A stretch of DNA of 64,000 bases, taken from Callaeas wilsoni (lineage: Eukaryota > Chordata > Aves > Passeriformes > Callaeidae). The notes under the pieces were generated by a model. The model saw nothing but the letters and a program-made list of their open reading frames with translations. It searched no databases and was not told where the DNA came from. The stretch covers positions 41,813 to 105,812 of the forward strand of contig VWPU01012591.1 of NCBI GenBank assembly GCA_013398955.1. The letters run 5' to 3'. Each line of letters begins with the position of its first letter. Position 1 is the stretch's first letter. Both the position numbers and the translations under genes were made by a program. Below, in pieces: positions 38,197-51,932 of this stretch.

Positions 38197-39629
38197 CACT
38201 GGAAAGGAGCTAAGAGCTCCCCATCTTCTGGAGGTTTGGCTACCTCTGCTCAGGGCCAGCTCTGAGACAGTGCTGCTGAGGAGGGACTGAGCCCTTGCCC
38301 TGACCACCTTGTTATGTTCAGCACGTGCCTCCTCTTCCCTCAGGGACCAGCTGGCCCACGCTGCTCCCTGGCAAGCAGGATACTTAATGAGCAAAGAACA
38401 GAATGAGAAAGACCATGTATGTTCACTTGCATATGAACCAAGAAAGAGCTAAGTGGAATAGAGATAAAGCACACTTAAAACCAGGCAGAGGGGAAAAAAG
38501 GCCAAAGTAGACATGTCTTAGAGAGTATGTAAAATAAAGAATATGTAATTGCTATTAAGCAGATAATTGCAAGGCAGTATTGGGGATCTTTGAAAGGTGT
38601 AGAATCCTTGACATCCACCAGCATCTAACAACATCAATTACACTATTTAAAACCAAGATTATCAAGGAGCAGAAATATGAAATCTGCAAATGGATGTAGC
38701 AAATTGAAGCAATGGGGGAAGAGTATTCAAAGCACAGCTTGTTTATTTGAAGAGAGAGTGGGTAGAGAAAGAGATATAGAAGAGCAGCAAAAACGAGTGT
38801 CTAGAAATGTGAGAAATAAGTAACAACTTACAAAGGCTGCTAAAGACCAAGAGAGGGCAGATCTTTTGAAAGGAGTGCAGATGCTCACAGACTATAATGA
38901 AGCTGAGCTGCTTCATCAATAAAAGCTGCCAGGATGCCAGAGGGAAGCCCCTCAGGGAACCCAGTGGACTCTCCACAAGGTCTACATCCAAAAAACTTGA
39001 AGTGAGAAGTTAAAACGGTGACAGAATTGCAAATTTGTTGCAAAGTAGGGTGGGAGGTTAAAGTGAAGGGTTATAAAACTGCAATTCAATAATATTTGGG
39101 TGCAATTTATAGGCAAAAATGTGATAGAACTCAATAACTACATGCAATTAACAACCACGTAAAGCATTACAGAGCTGTAAGTGATTCCTAGTGACATGTA
39201 ACAGATGAATTAATCTTTTAACTGGTTTTTTAGTAGTGTACTGATAATTAAGAAACATTATAGGTTCAGTTATGTGTCAAACCTGCATTCCAAACAGAGA
39301 GAGTAACACCTAAGGGTAGCTTTTGTGGCCACAACACACAGACAAGACATCTTTCAGAGCTGAACACAACTGCATTAATCTGGATGAAAACTGGGATTTC
39401 ACATACTCCTTTTCTTCCTGCTGACTTAGCAAGACTACACTCAACACCATAAATCCCATTCTTGGGGGCTGATTTTTTTTTCTATTTAATAAAGATTTAT
39501 GAAGCTTTATCAGATTTACAAATTCATTTTGCCAAGATCTTGACACTCCACTTTGGGACTATAATGCTGCATGGTAACATCTTTTACTATTTAAAATTGA
39601 GTGAGATTAAAGAAAAGTTGGCAGCAGAC

Positions 39630-39870
39630 TCAGCATTCTCAGAGATGCAATACAAAAGGACAAGATGCAAGAGTCCGAAAGAACTACAAGAAAAATTCCA
39701 ATTGGAGATGAGGCGGGAAAAATCCAGAATGAGAAGAGTTTATCACTGGAACAGATTGCCTAGATCAGTTATAGAATCCAACTTCAATGTTATCCCTGCT
39801 TTGAGCAGGGGACTGAACTGCAAATTACTTTCCCAGGAGCCTTCCAAATGAAATCATTCTCTGATTCGAC
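39630..39870 (+). mobile_element. Diverged CR1 LINE fragment
   Basis: Plus-strand CR1 landmarks are recognisable despite divergence: a GATGAGGCGGGAAAAATCC segment, CACTGGAACAGATTGCCTAG (usually CACTGGAACAGGTTGCCCAG), a short downstream body, and a 3' end reading ATGAAATCATTCTCTGATTC. The left boundary is approximate. Confidence 0.75.
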
Positions 39871-40944
39871 ATATGCCCTTTGTAAATCTGGGCTCGTACA
39901 TCTATGTAGAAGTACTGACTGAGAAACACATGCAGTTTCACAACCTCCTCAGTTCGTTTTGCAGGATGACAGGGAACATTTGTGTCTGCGGTGCTGTTCT
40001 TAAATTACTATACAGGTGCCTTTTAAATCTGACAAAGAAAGATCCAAAGAAATGTGCCTTCCACTATGAAAAACAAATTGGACAGATTTGCACTTCTGTT
40101 TTGAGCTGGACATCCAGACCTATCTAAAACTGACAATTATTTTTGCTTCACTTCTTACTTCTGACCAGAAGAGATCATGTAACGTTTTGCCTACACCACC
40201 CCCGAAAATTTTCCCATGGAATGGAACTTGCCAACAACTTCAAATGAGACATCCTGCTGCCTCAAGAGGGGTAACAAGGTGAGAAAAGTGGATTTCTATT
40301 CTGGAACAGAGAGGAAAGGCAGCTAATTTTTTTTTTCTTTTTTAATATTTTAATTATCATGAACTTTGGCATGTGTCAGGCATCCATTCATTGTTTGACA
40401 GGTGTATATTTACCATTTTCATGGAATCTTTCCACACATGAGAATAGTCTGAGATTTGACAAAAGTCTCAGTTCATATATATTAATTTTTGACCTCAAAA
40501 CTTAACAGATGAAATCTCCCAAAGTTCTGCTGGCAGTAGGCATGCTCCCATCCCTTCCAAGAGTGCATATGGGTAACTGAGAATATCTGGGGCTATTGGA
40601 ACAACACCCAGTTTTCTGCGAATTATTGATCCTGACCCAAATGAGACTAGAGACTGGGCCCAGAGCAGAAAATCTTCATTCTTCAATAACTTCAAGCCAT
40701 AACACCTGTCAAACACACAGGCAGTGACAGAAAAGGCAGCAAGAGGGAACTGTGATTCACCAGAACACAGGGACCAGCAGAAGTGAGAGTGCAGTTGAAC
40801 GTGGCACAGGTTAATGATGTTCAGAAAGGAAATCAGTGTGAGATATGAAGAAGGTGCGATACCGATATGGGGTACATGGAACAAGTCAGAAAGTGATGAG
40901 AAGATAGATAAAGATCATAGGACCAACTGAATGAACTATGAGAA

Positions 40945-41062
40945 TGATTGCTTTATTATTGGAGCAGGTTGCCCTAAGCAAATTTGCCTGAATTCAGTGT
41001 CCACACTGCTTTAAGCAGGAGACTTAACTGAATTCCAGTCATGGAATGATTCTCAATAAAGG
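40945..41062 (+). mobile_element. Probable degraded CR1 fragment
   Basis: Resembles the fragment about 1.1 kb to the left: TATTGGAGCAGGTTGCCCTA, then CACTGCTTTAAGCAGGAGAC, and a tail GTCATGGAATGATTCTCA. The shared GCTTTGAGCAGG/GCTTTAAGCAGG motif suggests the same CR1 subfamily. Boundaries are approximate. Confidence 0.55.
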
Positions 41063-44000
41063 ACAGTGATAGTCTCCTTTTAATAGGATAGATTAACTGT
41101 ACAACATCTTCAGGGAAAAACACTCTCACATATGTCATATTTGATCTTTTAAAACTGTAGGTTTAAATAGCAATTTTAAATTTTTTACTTATGCTTATAT
41201 TGTTCAGGAATCAAACTGCTTCAATCCACCAAAATATGTGCTTAAGGAAGTTCACCACAACCTAAAAGGAACTTGAAAACTGACTACTTTTTGGGTTTTT
41301 TCTCCAGTACTTCCTGGATACTAAGTAGTTAAAAAAACTCACTGTCTGCAAGCCTTATAGTTCTCTATGGAAACACAGTATCTGATGACATTTTTCTGGA
41401 GTGAGAAAAGAAACACTGGCTGATACCTTACAAAAAGAATGAAACTTTAGCTGCAGCAAGACTAATTAATTATTTATATAATTCCATGTGAACATAGGAC
41501 TTGAAAATTATATTTCTCTATCAATTTGCTCTCATGTAAAGAGTCTTGGAATACTTGTTCACAGATTAGGTAAATTATCAAGCTGAAATCCTGTAATGTA
41601 TTACCATTATAAAGCCAGGAAAAAAAATTGTACTTCAATTTTCCACATGAAATGAGTACAGATTCCCATCCATGAATACAGGTTTTATACATCACATTAA
41701 TCCTTCAGTTAGTTTCTCACAGCTGAAGTGTCAAGCAGGTATACTTTGTAGACAGAAAAAATTTAAAAGTTCTTTTTCACATAAAAAATACATCTATGCT
41801 GCATTCACCACCAGAATTATTTTGATTCAAAACATATTGTCATAAATTCTGAGTTGTCTGGGAATTAATTGTACCATGAAAAACATCTAAAAAACTCTCA
41901 GAGGTTCCCAGTGGTTTCTTCCACTATCAGAAATGAGTAGAAAAGCAGTATTTTCTCAAAGTCATATTTTAAATTCAAAGGTCCTACTTGCATAAACTCC
42001 ATAATTATTCTTAGTTCTTACGAAAAACAACAATGAAATTCTGAATTTATGTTCGAAATTCATTATAAGGCATTTTTCAAAATACTAAAAGAACAAACGT
42101 CTTTCTACAAAGTTACCAAGACTAGTTGAATTGCTGGCTAGGGAGGTGGCATAGAAAGTTACATTCACTACAGAAGTATTACCTTAACATCACTTTAATT
42201 CCATTTTGTTGTTTATCATCACTAGAATCAGAAGTATTAGAACACAGAAACTTAGCATCCCTTCATCTTAAATATCAAATTAGCATCTCTTTCTCAAATA
42301 ATAACTTCCCTGCTATGACATAATTTTTCATTTCCAAAAGATGTTTCAAACTCTTCAGAAAATGGCATTTTCAAATACATATCACCAAGACAACAAAAAT
42401 CCTCAAAAAGATGAACCATTCTTTATATTAAATTTAAAAGCATTTAATATTTTAATATTTATCTAGCCCCAAACAGTATTTAATATCCAGTCAATTATTT
42501 TTGGAGCTTTCACACTCTATATCATACTACTCACTTAGCTAGCAATGTACAAAGCCACGTAATTATCTTAGTGATGTTTCAATTATTCATTTACAAATGC
42601 AATGCTATCTCCTCTGTACATGAATTAAGTAACTATGGGGTATGACCTGAAAAATGCCAATTACCTTTAGGATCCTAGCACAAAAAACATTTGAAATTAA
42701 ATATGTAAGCTTGTTTTTATTTATAACTTGTGGTTTTGGGGCTTTTTTACAACTTGACCTAAGATATTTTAGCCCTTCAAATACTTTTAAATATACAGGA
42801 CTGTTGTTTTATATTTAGTCCTGAAGAAGAATGATTTACTGTTATTCTTTTTTTCCACCATTACATCTTGGCATTCCATGAAAATAATCTGTGCTGCCCA
42901 GCTCAAAATACTTTCATCCAAATGCCATTCACTGCTCCTTGTCACTTCTTTCCAACTTTGCCACTTGCACAAGAAATTAACATATTTTTAGAAAGTTGAG
43001 CAGGTTACCGAATGAAACAAGATTTGTGCCTGGATTGCCTTTTCTCTGTGCTTAAAATATTTATCTCCAAACAGGATGTATTTATTTCTCACAGACAACT
43101 CGTGTCATAACAGAAACACCCAAACAAACCCCTCTACACCTCAATCTGCTCACAAGTGAAATACTTTGGTCTGACTGTTTACTCAACAGGAGTAGAGACT
43201 GTACTTTCATATGCATCAATTTATATGTAAATATTCTTTATACTAATTACATAGGATTGTTTCTTCTGTAAAAGTGAAAAACTGAACTTGAGGGCTACCT
43301 AAGATTTTGTGCTCTTCCTAAACAGCTTTTCTTTGACAATGGAAACTCAATACACAACATTTCACAGCAGGAATTTGTACATAATTAGTATCTTTCTGTT
43401 TGCTGGAGTAGTTGAAGAAGCAACAAGTGAATACAACCTTTTTTACCTAAACAAACGCTACATCTGCAGGGGGTAATAGTTTGTCCACTGTTGCCTCACA
43501 AGACTTAAAACATTAAATTCTTGACTACCTGCGCTGTTTCACAAACATGACCTATATATGGCAGCATCACTACTAGAATGCTTTCCCATAAAAAAAACCA
43601 GAAGCAACTTTACCACAAAAATTGGCTAGCTGATGTTGCTGCTAAAAATCAGTGAGAGACAATGAACTCTAAACATTTTACTGAACACGTCAAAAGACAA
43701 AATTCCAAACATATATCCTATGATTTCTGTTTTATTCTTTCTTTTATCTCCCCTATAAAACACTGGAACTACATAATTCCCTTCTATAAATTTACCTATT
43801 TCTTCCATGTTTTGCCAAAACAAACATCAGGAAGTCTTTTAGCTCAACTTAAAACACACAATTGCATCTCATATATCAATGCATTTAATTTTTTTTGTTA
43901 TATTTAGGTAACATTAAAACTGAAGCTTTTCTGTATAAAGATGCTGCTCCCTCCAATTCGAACTTGCATTTTGCCTTTCCTTATGCAGCGCAGACTTCTT

Positions 44001-44954
44001 ACCTTGGCCCACTACTCATGGCTACATCTGCAAACATACTATGCTAAATACTGCAGTCTTATGATGTTCTGCCAATCTGATGTTCCTTCCTCTGAGTTTG
44101 TTGCTCCTGCCTCTTGCACGTTGTTTTACAGCAAGTTTACACACTCTCCAGTACAAATTACAAGCCCCTGCAGCATGAGCTACGTGCACTTCAACACTTT
44201 AAGTACCGACATCCAGGATACAACCCTGAGTGACATTTCAAATGAACGTGAACTTGAAATGACAACTCAATTCAATTCCAATGCAAAACTGAAAAGAGCA
44301 TCACATTTCCTAAATAAGAAAATTATAAACAATTTTAGCAACATGAACCTCTCGAAACTTTTTTAAGACTGACAGAATGAAAGGAGGATGAAAGTGCTTA
44401 TTTAACTTTCTATTTGGAGTAACAATGCCCTTTAAATAGGCCTTTCAAAGAAATACTGAGGAAAACACAAAACTTATATTACCTTAAGTGATACATGATG
44501 CCACTTTTGGGTTAATTTCTAAAATATGTCATAATAACCAAAACATAAATCCGCTTGTTTACATGAAAGGTTTACTGGAATTAGTGTATCATGAAAGCTA
44601 CACTTGTCTAACTCCACTGTCACTTCTATTCCAGTGAAAATTTATCAGAAATAATAGCAATTTTTTAACATTCAGTTTATGTCACTTCATCCTGGCTGAG
44701 GAATAATATGCACTGCTACAGAGACAAATCAGAACTTCTTTTTCCCTTTGTTTTCTTAATACCTAATTACAAGGACTAATAAGAAAAATACATTTTAACA
44801 TCCAGATTCCAGGAATTCTTATGCACAGGAAGAAATTCTAGAATGTATTTTAACTTACAAATTCAGTTTATTTGATTTTATTATGATCAATTAAATTACT
44901 TGACTAAACATTTACATCAAATAGAGTTCATTTACTTCATAAAATACAATTCTA

Positions 44955-45315
44955 GAACCATAGAATATACTGAGTTGGAAGAGAGCCACAAGGATCAAAG
45001 TCCAATTCTTAGCCCTGCACAGCACATCCCACCATTGTCCAAATGCTCCTTGAGGTCTGCCAGGCTTGGTGCTGTGACCACTGCCCTGAGTGTCCAAGCA
45101 TCCTCTGGGTGAAGCGCCTTTTCCTGATACCCAACCTAAACTTCCCCTGATACAACTTCAGGCCACTGCCTTGCGTCCTGTCACTGGGCACCAGAGAAAA
45201 GTGATCAGTGCCTGCCCCTCCTCTTGCCCTCACAAGGAAGTTGTAACTGCAGTGGTCTCCCCTCAGTCTCCTCTTCTCCAGCCTGAACAGACAAAGTGAC
45301 CTCAGCCACTTCTAA
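44955..45315 (-). mobile_element. CR1 LINE fragment, about 360 bp
   Basis: Complementary-strand CR1 with clear landmarks in order: ACCATAGAATATACTGAGTT, AATGCTCCTTGAGGTCTGCC, GGCCACTGCCTTGCGTCCTG, CTCCCCTCAGTCTCCTCTTC, CAGCCTGAACAGACAAAGTG and ACCTCAGCCACTTCT. It is 5'-truncated, in the same orientation as SYT14, and is the best preserved copy in the window. Confidence 0.94.
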
Positions 45316-46704
45316 CTCACAATTTATGATAAAACCAGCTTGGTTCATTAAATTAACTAATCACACACATCACTGCAGAAAACTGCTTGTGGCAGCTCTA
45401 GTACTGCCTCTTCCAGGATTCTTCTCCCTTTCTTTTAAAATACTGCACTGAAACTGTCTTTTGGTGATAAATTTAATTACAGGAAAAACAGGACCCTTGG
45501 CTCCAAAATACCATTGATCTAAGAAAGAATTTAGGAATAACTGAAGCCATAGTCTGAGATGGAGATTTAAACTTTTGACAGAAATCTTTTAATTCCTAAA
45601 TCCTTATGTGCTGAAGAAGTTGTCAGCCTACCATCCCTGCTGATTTACCAGTCCCTCAACGCCTTTTCTCTCTTACATGCAATTCATCTCTGATTAAGTA
45701 GTATCTCACAACAGAAATCTCTGCAAAGAAACAGTGAAGGAAGCATCACATTTGCCACTTGGAATAGACACTGATCATGGAATCATCTTGATTACCTCCA
45801 AATCCCAATAATCTGTTGCAATTACATAGCATATTACATGACTATTATCCACGCAGTGGGTAAGAGAACAGCAGTGATTATAATTTTTTAAATGGTATTC
45901 TCAAATAATCCTCCCAAAGCAAAAATATTAAAGACTCACAGGGGTCTAGAGACTTGAGGTTTAAAAGTTCATACCCATCACAAAGTAGCTCTCCACTATG
46001 GGGAAAGAAAAATAATCTGTGTAATAAAAATATTTTAAAACCTCATTTTTCCCTATCAGACACTACAATTAACAACAAGGCATGAGATAATCCATGTAAT
46101 CCAACAGTAATTAACCAAGATATACAGCAAAGTACTGCATGGTAAAACTGATTATATGAACATGAGAACTTGAGTGAAGAAATGCGAGGGTTTGGATATA
46201 GCAAAGTTCTAGCACACAAAACTTGCCACAGAGGAATAGATACTGCCATAGCTGGAATTAAGTGACCCCAGTAGCTGCTGCTTTCCAGAAGGCTCCAAAC
46301 ACAGGAGAACACACAGAAATAATCTGCTTCCTGTATGGGCATCAGTAAGCTCAAAGGAAAGTATTTATTTTGTATGGAATTTTCTCTAACCCAAAACATG
46401 TACATACAGATTACTTTTCCAACAGAGTGCAAAATTCAGTATATCTATTCTGGTGGTGTTAATTTCAACATTATTACTTTTTTTTTTCTTGTAACATGTA
46501 GCAATACTTCTAAAAATCTCCCAAGTCCATGAAGTTCAGTATTCATGGGATACAAAATTTTTTCAAGCCCTGAAAAAAAAGTATTAATTACTATTTTCTT
46601 CATATATTATAAAAGTAGCTTTAATTGTTTATACTTTCTTAATGAAGAGTTTTTATTCCTCTTTGTAAAAAGAGAAAATGCACTTTACCTTGTACTGTCC
46701 AAAA

Positions 46705-46729
46705 TTCTATACTCTAAAAGAGTATAGAA
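46705..46729. repeat. Perfect 11-bp hairpin, 3-nt loop
   Basis: TTCTATACTCT, AAA, AGAGTATAGAA. A small intronic palindrome with no known role. Confidence 0.7.
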
Positions 46730-49700
46730 AAAACATAAATCTACATTTTACATTAATATGAGGTTATCTAATTTAAAGAAGTTTGCTAACATCTGTGGCA
46801 TCACCCTTCCCTTGATGAAGAACAAGTAGTTCTACCAACTGGATGACAGCAGGAAGAAATGGAAAAATTATTTTATTTCTTTTTTAGAGGCAGTTACTTA
46901 GTGTAGACTATCTTAAACAGTGTAAGATAACTTGAATATCAGATGCAGTTGACTTTCAACATAATAATGTTTCTACTGTAAAATGAAACTAATGAATAAA
47001 TGGGGGTTTTTTTCATTTGGATTAAATACAGTTGGCAGCTTAACATTCAGACACATGCAAATGGATAAGGATAGTTGACCACACATTAAAGAGGAATAGT
47101 TCTACTTAAAACATACTTCTGACAAAGCAAAAATTCACACTTTCTTATCTTTTCAAAATTATTATTACAGGTGACATTTTTCATTGTCAGATGAAGACGT
47201 TGTCTTTTTGCAACTTCTCTTTTGCATATTAAAGAGAGCACTTCTGTTCCATTATTAGTCACAAAGTCAGTTTGCTGAATAATTTCCTTTGTTTGCAAGA
47301 CTGCCACAACAATAGAAAGAAAAGAAAAGAACATCTTGCAAAGAAAAAAAGGGCTTAAAAATAATTTTTAAACATCTGTGCAACTCAGCCCTTACTCGGA
47401 TACTCAATCTACATTTCCATGAATTAAATGCAAAACACACTGCTGAGTTAGAAGTATCACTTTGCACTACTTCAAAAATAAACAAGTGAAAAATGATGGG
47501 TGAGAGAAACCTAAAAATAATATGGCCATATATTTTCTCCTTTAATGTCACTTCCATGTCACACAGTGAATACATAGCAGAATATATAAAAGAGGAGTTT
47601 CTTCAGTTGTAGCTCAGTATCACAAACACTCATCACAAATCTGTCTTGTTTGTACAAACAGAACCTGAAACAGCCCTAATTAAAATATTACTAAATCTAA
47701 CAACAGTTAATTCCAAGTTAGACTTGCAGCTGCACTATAGAGCTAAAAAAGATATATTTTTCTCAAGTCTGATCTCAAGTTCCCTGAATTCTTTTATGTC
47801 CATACTAAATAACCAATGGAACAACTTAACTCTCCTGACTCTCTCAAAAGCAACTGTGCATTAGGAAAATACCCAGCAAAAAGGCAAACTGCTGAGTAGT
47901 TTCAGAAAGACCCTGTCACCTTTTTCTGCTGCCAATAGCTAAGGAGGACTCTTCCTTCCCTGGCCAAGTCTTCAATTTGTATTGTCAGACGCTGAATAAG
48001 TGTGTGTAACACAAACTTGCATTAAATAATAGAAGTAAACAAGAAGTTAATTTATAAAAAAAGCAAGAATCTATTTTTCCTTCTTTCCAATTTCCAGATT
48101 TCAACAATAGGTAAATATAAAACTCCACCAAGAGTTCAACTACATAACTATGTTAAACATAGGAGACACAAGTTTCAGTGCTTCCCTAATAGCTGATCAT
48201 ACATCTTTAAAGTTCTTTTTACAAGCTGGGAAGTGACTTGTTCAGTATTTTGTAGCTATTAGATGTTATATAACAGCCACAAAATACTCACATTTTCAGG
48301 ACACACACGGCCTATATTTATGCATTTAGAAGAAGCCTCTTTAAAAATACATAAGAATTAGTTTTTAAGGCTTTCCAGAAAAAGCTATCAGTCTCCTTAC
48401 TCCTGATCAGCTCTTTGCAGATTCTCCTCAAAAATGTATGAACCAGCTAAAAGGAAACCAAATAACAAAACCCTATAAAAGTACTGCAATCCTTCTTGTG
48501 CAGCCTACAGGGGGACCCACCACAGTCTCTCTTGGGCAACTACAAAACTATAACAACATTAATGTGACAAGGGAAGAGGCCTGTGCCAGACAATTGCTAC
48601 ATCTTTTGGTAGCAAATCTGAGCCCTGTATCGATACCATATTGGGACCATATTTACACTAGAACTGACATAATCTCAGCTATTCAATGAAAATTATTACT
48701 GGTACTTGCAAATCTTTGAGTCTATGGTTTTAACTAATCTGAGAAAGACAAAACCTAAAAAACAAGAAAAGTGAGGTTTCAAGTTACTTTCATTTTTACA
48801 GCTGAATAATCTTAAAGCAGACATTTCCTTTTCAAGGCTTAAGTTTTGCTTTTACAGCTATGCCTTCAACTGTAGCTAAGAAGTTTTCATTATGTTATTT
48901 GAGCTAAATGGTGTAGTCACACATGGCTTTGCAGACCTTTCTGGTCCCTTTCCACATTTCATCACCTGATACTCCAAGGTTCCTATTTTCCTAGCAGAAA
49001 ATGAAAGGACAGGCAAGAAAAAGACAATTTAGGAATGTGTTACTTTGCTAACTAGAAAGAAAAATTAGCCACCAGAAACAGGTGCTCTTCAAGTCATATA
49101 ATCCCCATATAAATTGTAATTACATTCCATCACTTGAAACCGGAAAGTTTTCCCATGCATTATTCATAGAAGACACATGTTTGCTCGCATGCTTACTTTT
49201 CCCTTTTCCCTATTCAGTACGGGAAAAATAAGATGGAGCATCGCTGTTTATCCTATTAGTTGCTTCTCAACAACAAACTTGGAAGGACTGTAAGAAAGAC
49301 AGACAAGCAAAGCACAAGTGTATACTGAAAGAACTCCAGCTCTCCAGCTTGCAGGCTATTTACTACTAACGTTTCTTTCAGAGGTTCCACACGGGCATTC
49401 CAACTCCAGTCACAGGGCAATCACAGTTACCCACCACCCCCTGGCAGAAAGCACAAGGGGCTTTCGGGAAAATAGCAAATAGAGAACCATTTTGTCAGAC
49501 ACCACCAGCTCTCAAAGCCTCACAGACAGCATTCAATGAAAATGGGGGGGTGGATGAATGCCAGGAGTGCTGGAGTGCACTCTCCTGGTGCCACAGTCAC
49601 ACAGACACCAGAGAAAAAGGAGAAGGGCACACTGCAACCTTACCCAGCACCAGACAAGACCGCAGGGAATCACCTGTGTGTCAATGTGAACACTTAATCT

Positions 49701-51884
49701 GTCCACTGAACTTCCACCGAGAGCTCATGGATGAAAAAACGGCTTGGCTTTCAGGGCACAGCCAAGAGTTGGGAAACTCCATCCTGTATAAGCTTGACAT
49801 AAGCACTCAGTGACATTAAGGACAAAACTGGAGGGTCTGATTTGACCAGCTCGAGACTGCTGGCAGCCAGGAATTCTCAGCTTGGAAATGCCTTCCTATT
49901 CCGAGGATGTCGGTAGAGATCTTGAGTCTGCACTCTTATCCTGGCAAGCAAGCAGAGCTGGACAACTGGCAAATAAAGTAATCCTTAGGAGCCTGGCCTT
50001 GGTCAGACAATAAAAGCATCTTGAGTGTGTATCAGAAGATGTAAAGTCTTAGGGAAAGTAACCAAAACTCTGCATGACTGGAAGATTTGCAGTACAATGG
50101 CAAGCACCTTCTGCTTTAAAGGTACACGTTGAGTAGGGAGCGAAGACAGACAAGAATGCACCAAATCCATGCACTACAAGGAGAAGTTTGTCAGCAACAT
50201 AGGGACACACAAGGTTAGAATATACAGGGAAACTCACGTGAACTAAAAAGGAACCAAACATAATGCAAGTATAAATGGCACTAAGAGGATATTTCTCTTT
50301 TAAGCACACTTACTCCCAGGCTAATTTATAACCACCAATGCTAAAACACAGGTTCCATGCTACTGTTATTTAATTTATTGTATCACTGGCTAACAGAACT
50401 TAGAATTCAATGCTCAAATAACACATAGAATCTTAAAAAATAAAAAATCTTTTCAATTGAACTTCCCAGCAATTAACATTAAATCCATAGAGCACTGTCT
50501 CCAAGAAAGCAGAAAAATTGCTTTTCTTAAGATCAGTACAGCATCCTAAAATAAATAAGGATTAGCGAGATTAACAGATTTTGAAACTTTATCAGAAAGC
50601 TTTCTGAAATTCCAATGAGTTTCACAATCCAAAGATAAACAGGATATTACAGAAGGAATACAGACCACTGTGTGTAACAACTTATCCATCAATGGAAAAA
50701 TATAGACAGCAATAAAAAGAAAAAATTCACCTCCCCTCCAAAATGAGAAAGAATAAAAAAATGCAAGATCTAAATTATTCATAGTTTAGAAAGGGAAAAA
50801 AGTTCTTAATTACAGTACTGTCAAACCACATACAACGCTCAATAATTCTTTTAATAGATATTTGGAAAAGATGACTTGTGACCATAAAGCTATTTTGACC
50901 TTAACTGGTAGACTTAATTCTGAGGTTAGGCAATGTGAAATAAATGTTTCAATAAACCCAAACGATTTTACCAAAATGTCGCAGTGAATGCAACGGAAAC
51001 TAAGAGGACAAACAAAATTTCTTCCCACAAAGTATGATGTGGTTTGACAATACTATTGAGCCAGTCCAACACTAAGTTGTTGTCAAATTAGTCTTGCAGC
51101 TTTATTCCTCTCCCACCACACTTTCTTACTCCTTCCTTTTGAAAGCACTGAGACTCCTCTGACCTAACCGAGACTCAATTCAAGGAACTAATCCTTGAAG
51201 AAACTATTTTTTTTTAATTAGCTTTCAGATAAGAAGATGGAGATTCAACAGCAATGCTGGAGGAAGGAGCATAGGGCTGCCAAAAGGGACAGAAAACAGA
51301 ACTGTATCTAGCCTTTACACCAGCTGAGCTGTTCTGTCGAGCTCCAACTTCAGACACTGTAGCTCAGCTTTAAGCTGTACCAGCCCTCCCTGGAGCACAG
51401 CTCTGCTCCATGCCCTGTCAGTTGCTGGTCTCACTATGGTGACAGCTGTTTTCAAAGAAGTTTGAGTCATTAGGATCTCACCTGAAATCAGAGGCAGAGA
51501 TTGCCAGTTCATTACATCAGTTTTTTTAAAACATCCTCACAACTTTCTATTGCTACTAAAAACGTGTAATCCTACATATACCTGGAGAAAGCAAAGATCA
51601 AAGTTTTCGTGGCTGCCCATCACAGCTGAACAACATTAACGAATTCCATGTAACTTGGTGAATATTGGAAAAGCACATTTTTCCCTTTTGTGAAAAATCA
51701 AGTTTTGTTTTATTTTATAATTTCACTGTTTTTTTCCTATTGAGATTGTCAGCATCAAAAGACTCTGCAACACAAAGATGCAACACTAAGACCCAGAAAA
51801 AGTCAGACCATAGCACTGGGCAGCAGATTTCTCACCAGGAATATTCACAAGCTAGGGAGTTCACTTTCACAAATCATTGCTTAC

Positions 51885-51932
51885 CTTTTCTAATGCAGAT
51901 CAGTTCATGTACACCACAAGTTCGTTCTCCAC
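51885..51932 (-). CDS. SYT14: SYT14 exon 2 (48-nt mini-exon, lumenal N-terminus)
   Basis: This 48-nt exon is flanked by a CATAG acceptor and a GTAAGC donor, with phase 1 at both ends. With the G carried from exon 1 it encodes G-G-E-R-T-C-G-V-H-E-L-I-C-I-R-K, the short segment before the transmembrane helix. It is expected to face the lumen or outside, since SYT14 has an N-out, C-in arrangement without a cleaved signal peptide. Two cysteines (in RTCG and LICIR) could form a disulphide or be modified; this is inference. The exon is far too short to stand out as an open frame and was found by searching for the missing peptide between exons 1 and 3. Because it is a multiple of three, skipping it would preserve the frame. 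Confidence 0.95.

Larger units (their letters stand above)
37850..51884 (-). other. SYT14: SYT14 intron 2 (14.0 kb)
   Basis: Intron between the transmembrane exon and the 48-nt mini-exon. It holds CR1 fragments at 39630-39870, 40945-41062 and 44955-45315, a (GA)n run at 38184-38196 within a more GC-rich patch (about 38050-38400), and an 11-bp perfect hairpin at 46705-46729. Open frames of 129-141 codons at 40495-40884, 43941-44366 and 46043-46432 show no recognisable domain and no splice-consistent role. The rest looks like unique intron. Confidence 0.8.

Noticed and set aside
40495..40884. 129-codon open frame on the minus strand in intron 2
   Set aside because: No domain recognised; the sequence abuts a degraded CR1 fragment and has no splice-phase match to SYT14.
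43941..44366. 141-codon open frame on the plus strand in intron 2
   Set aside because: No family resemblance, no obvious promoter or splice context; treated as chance.
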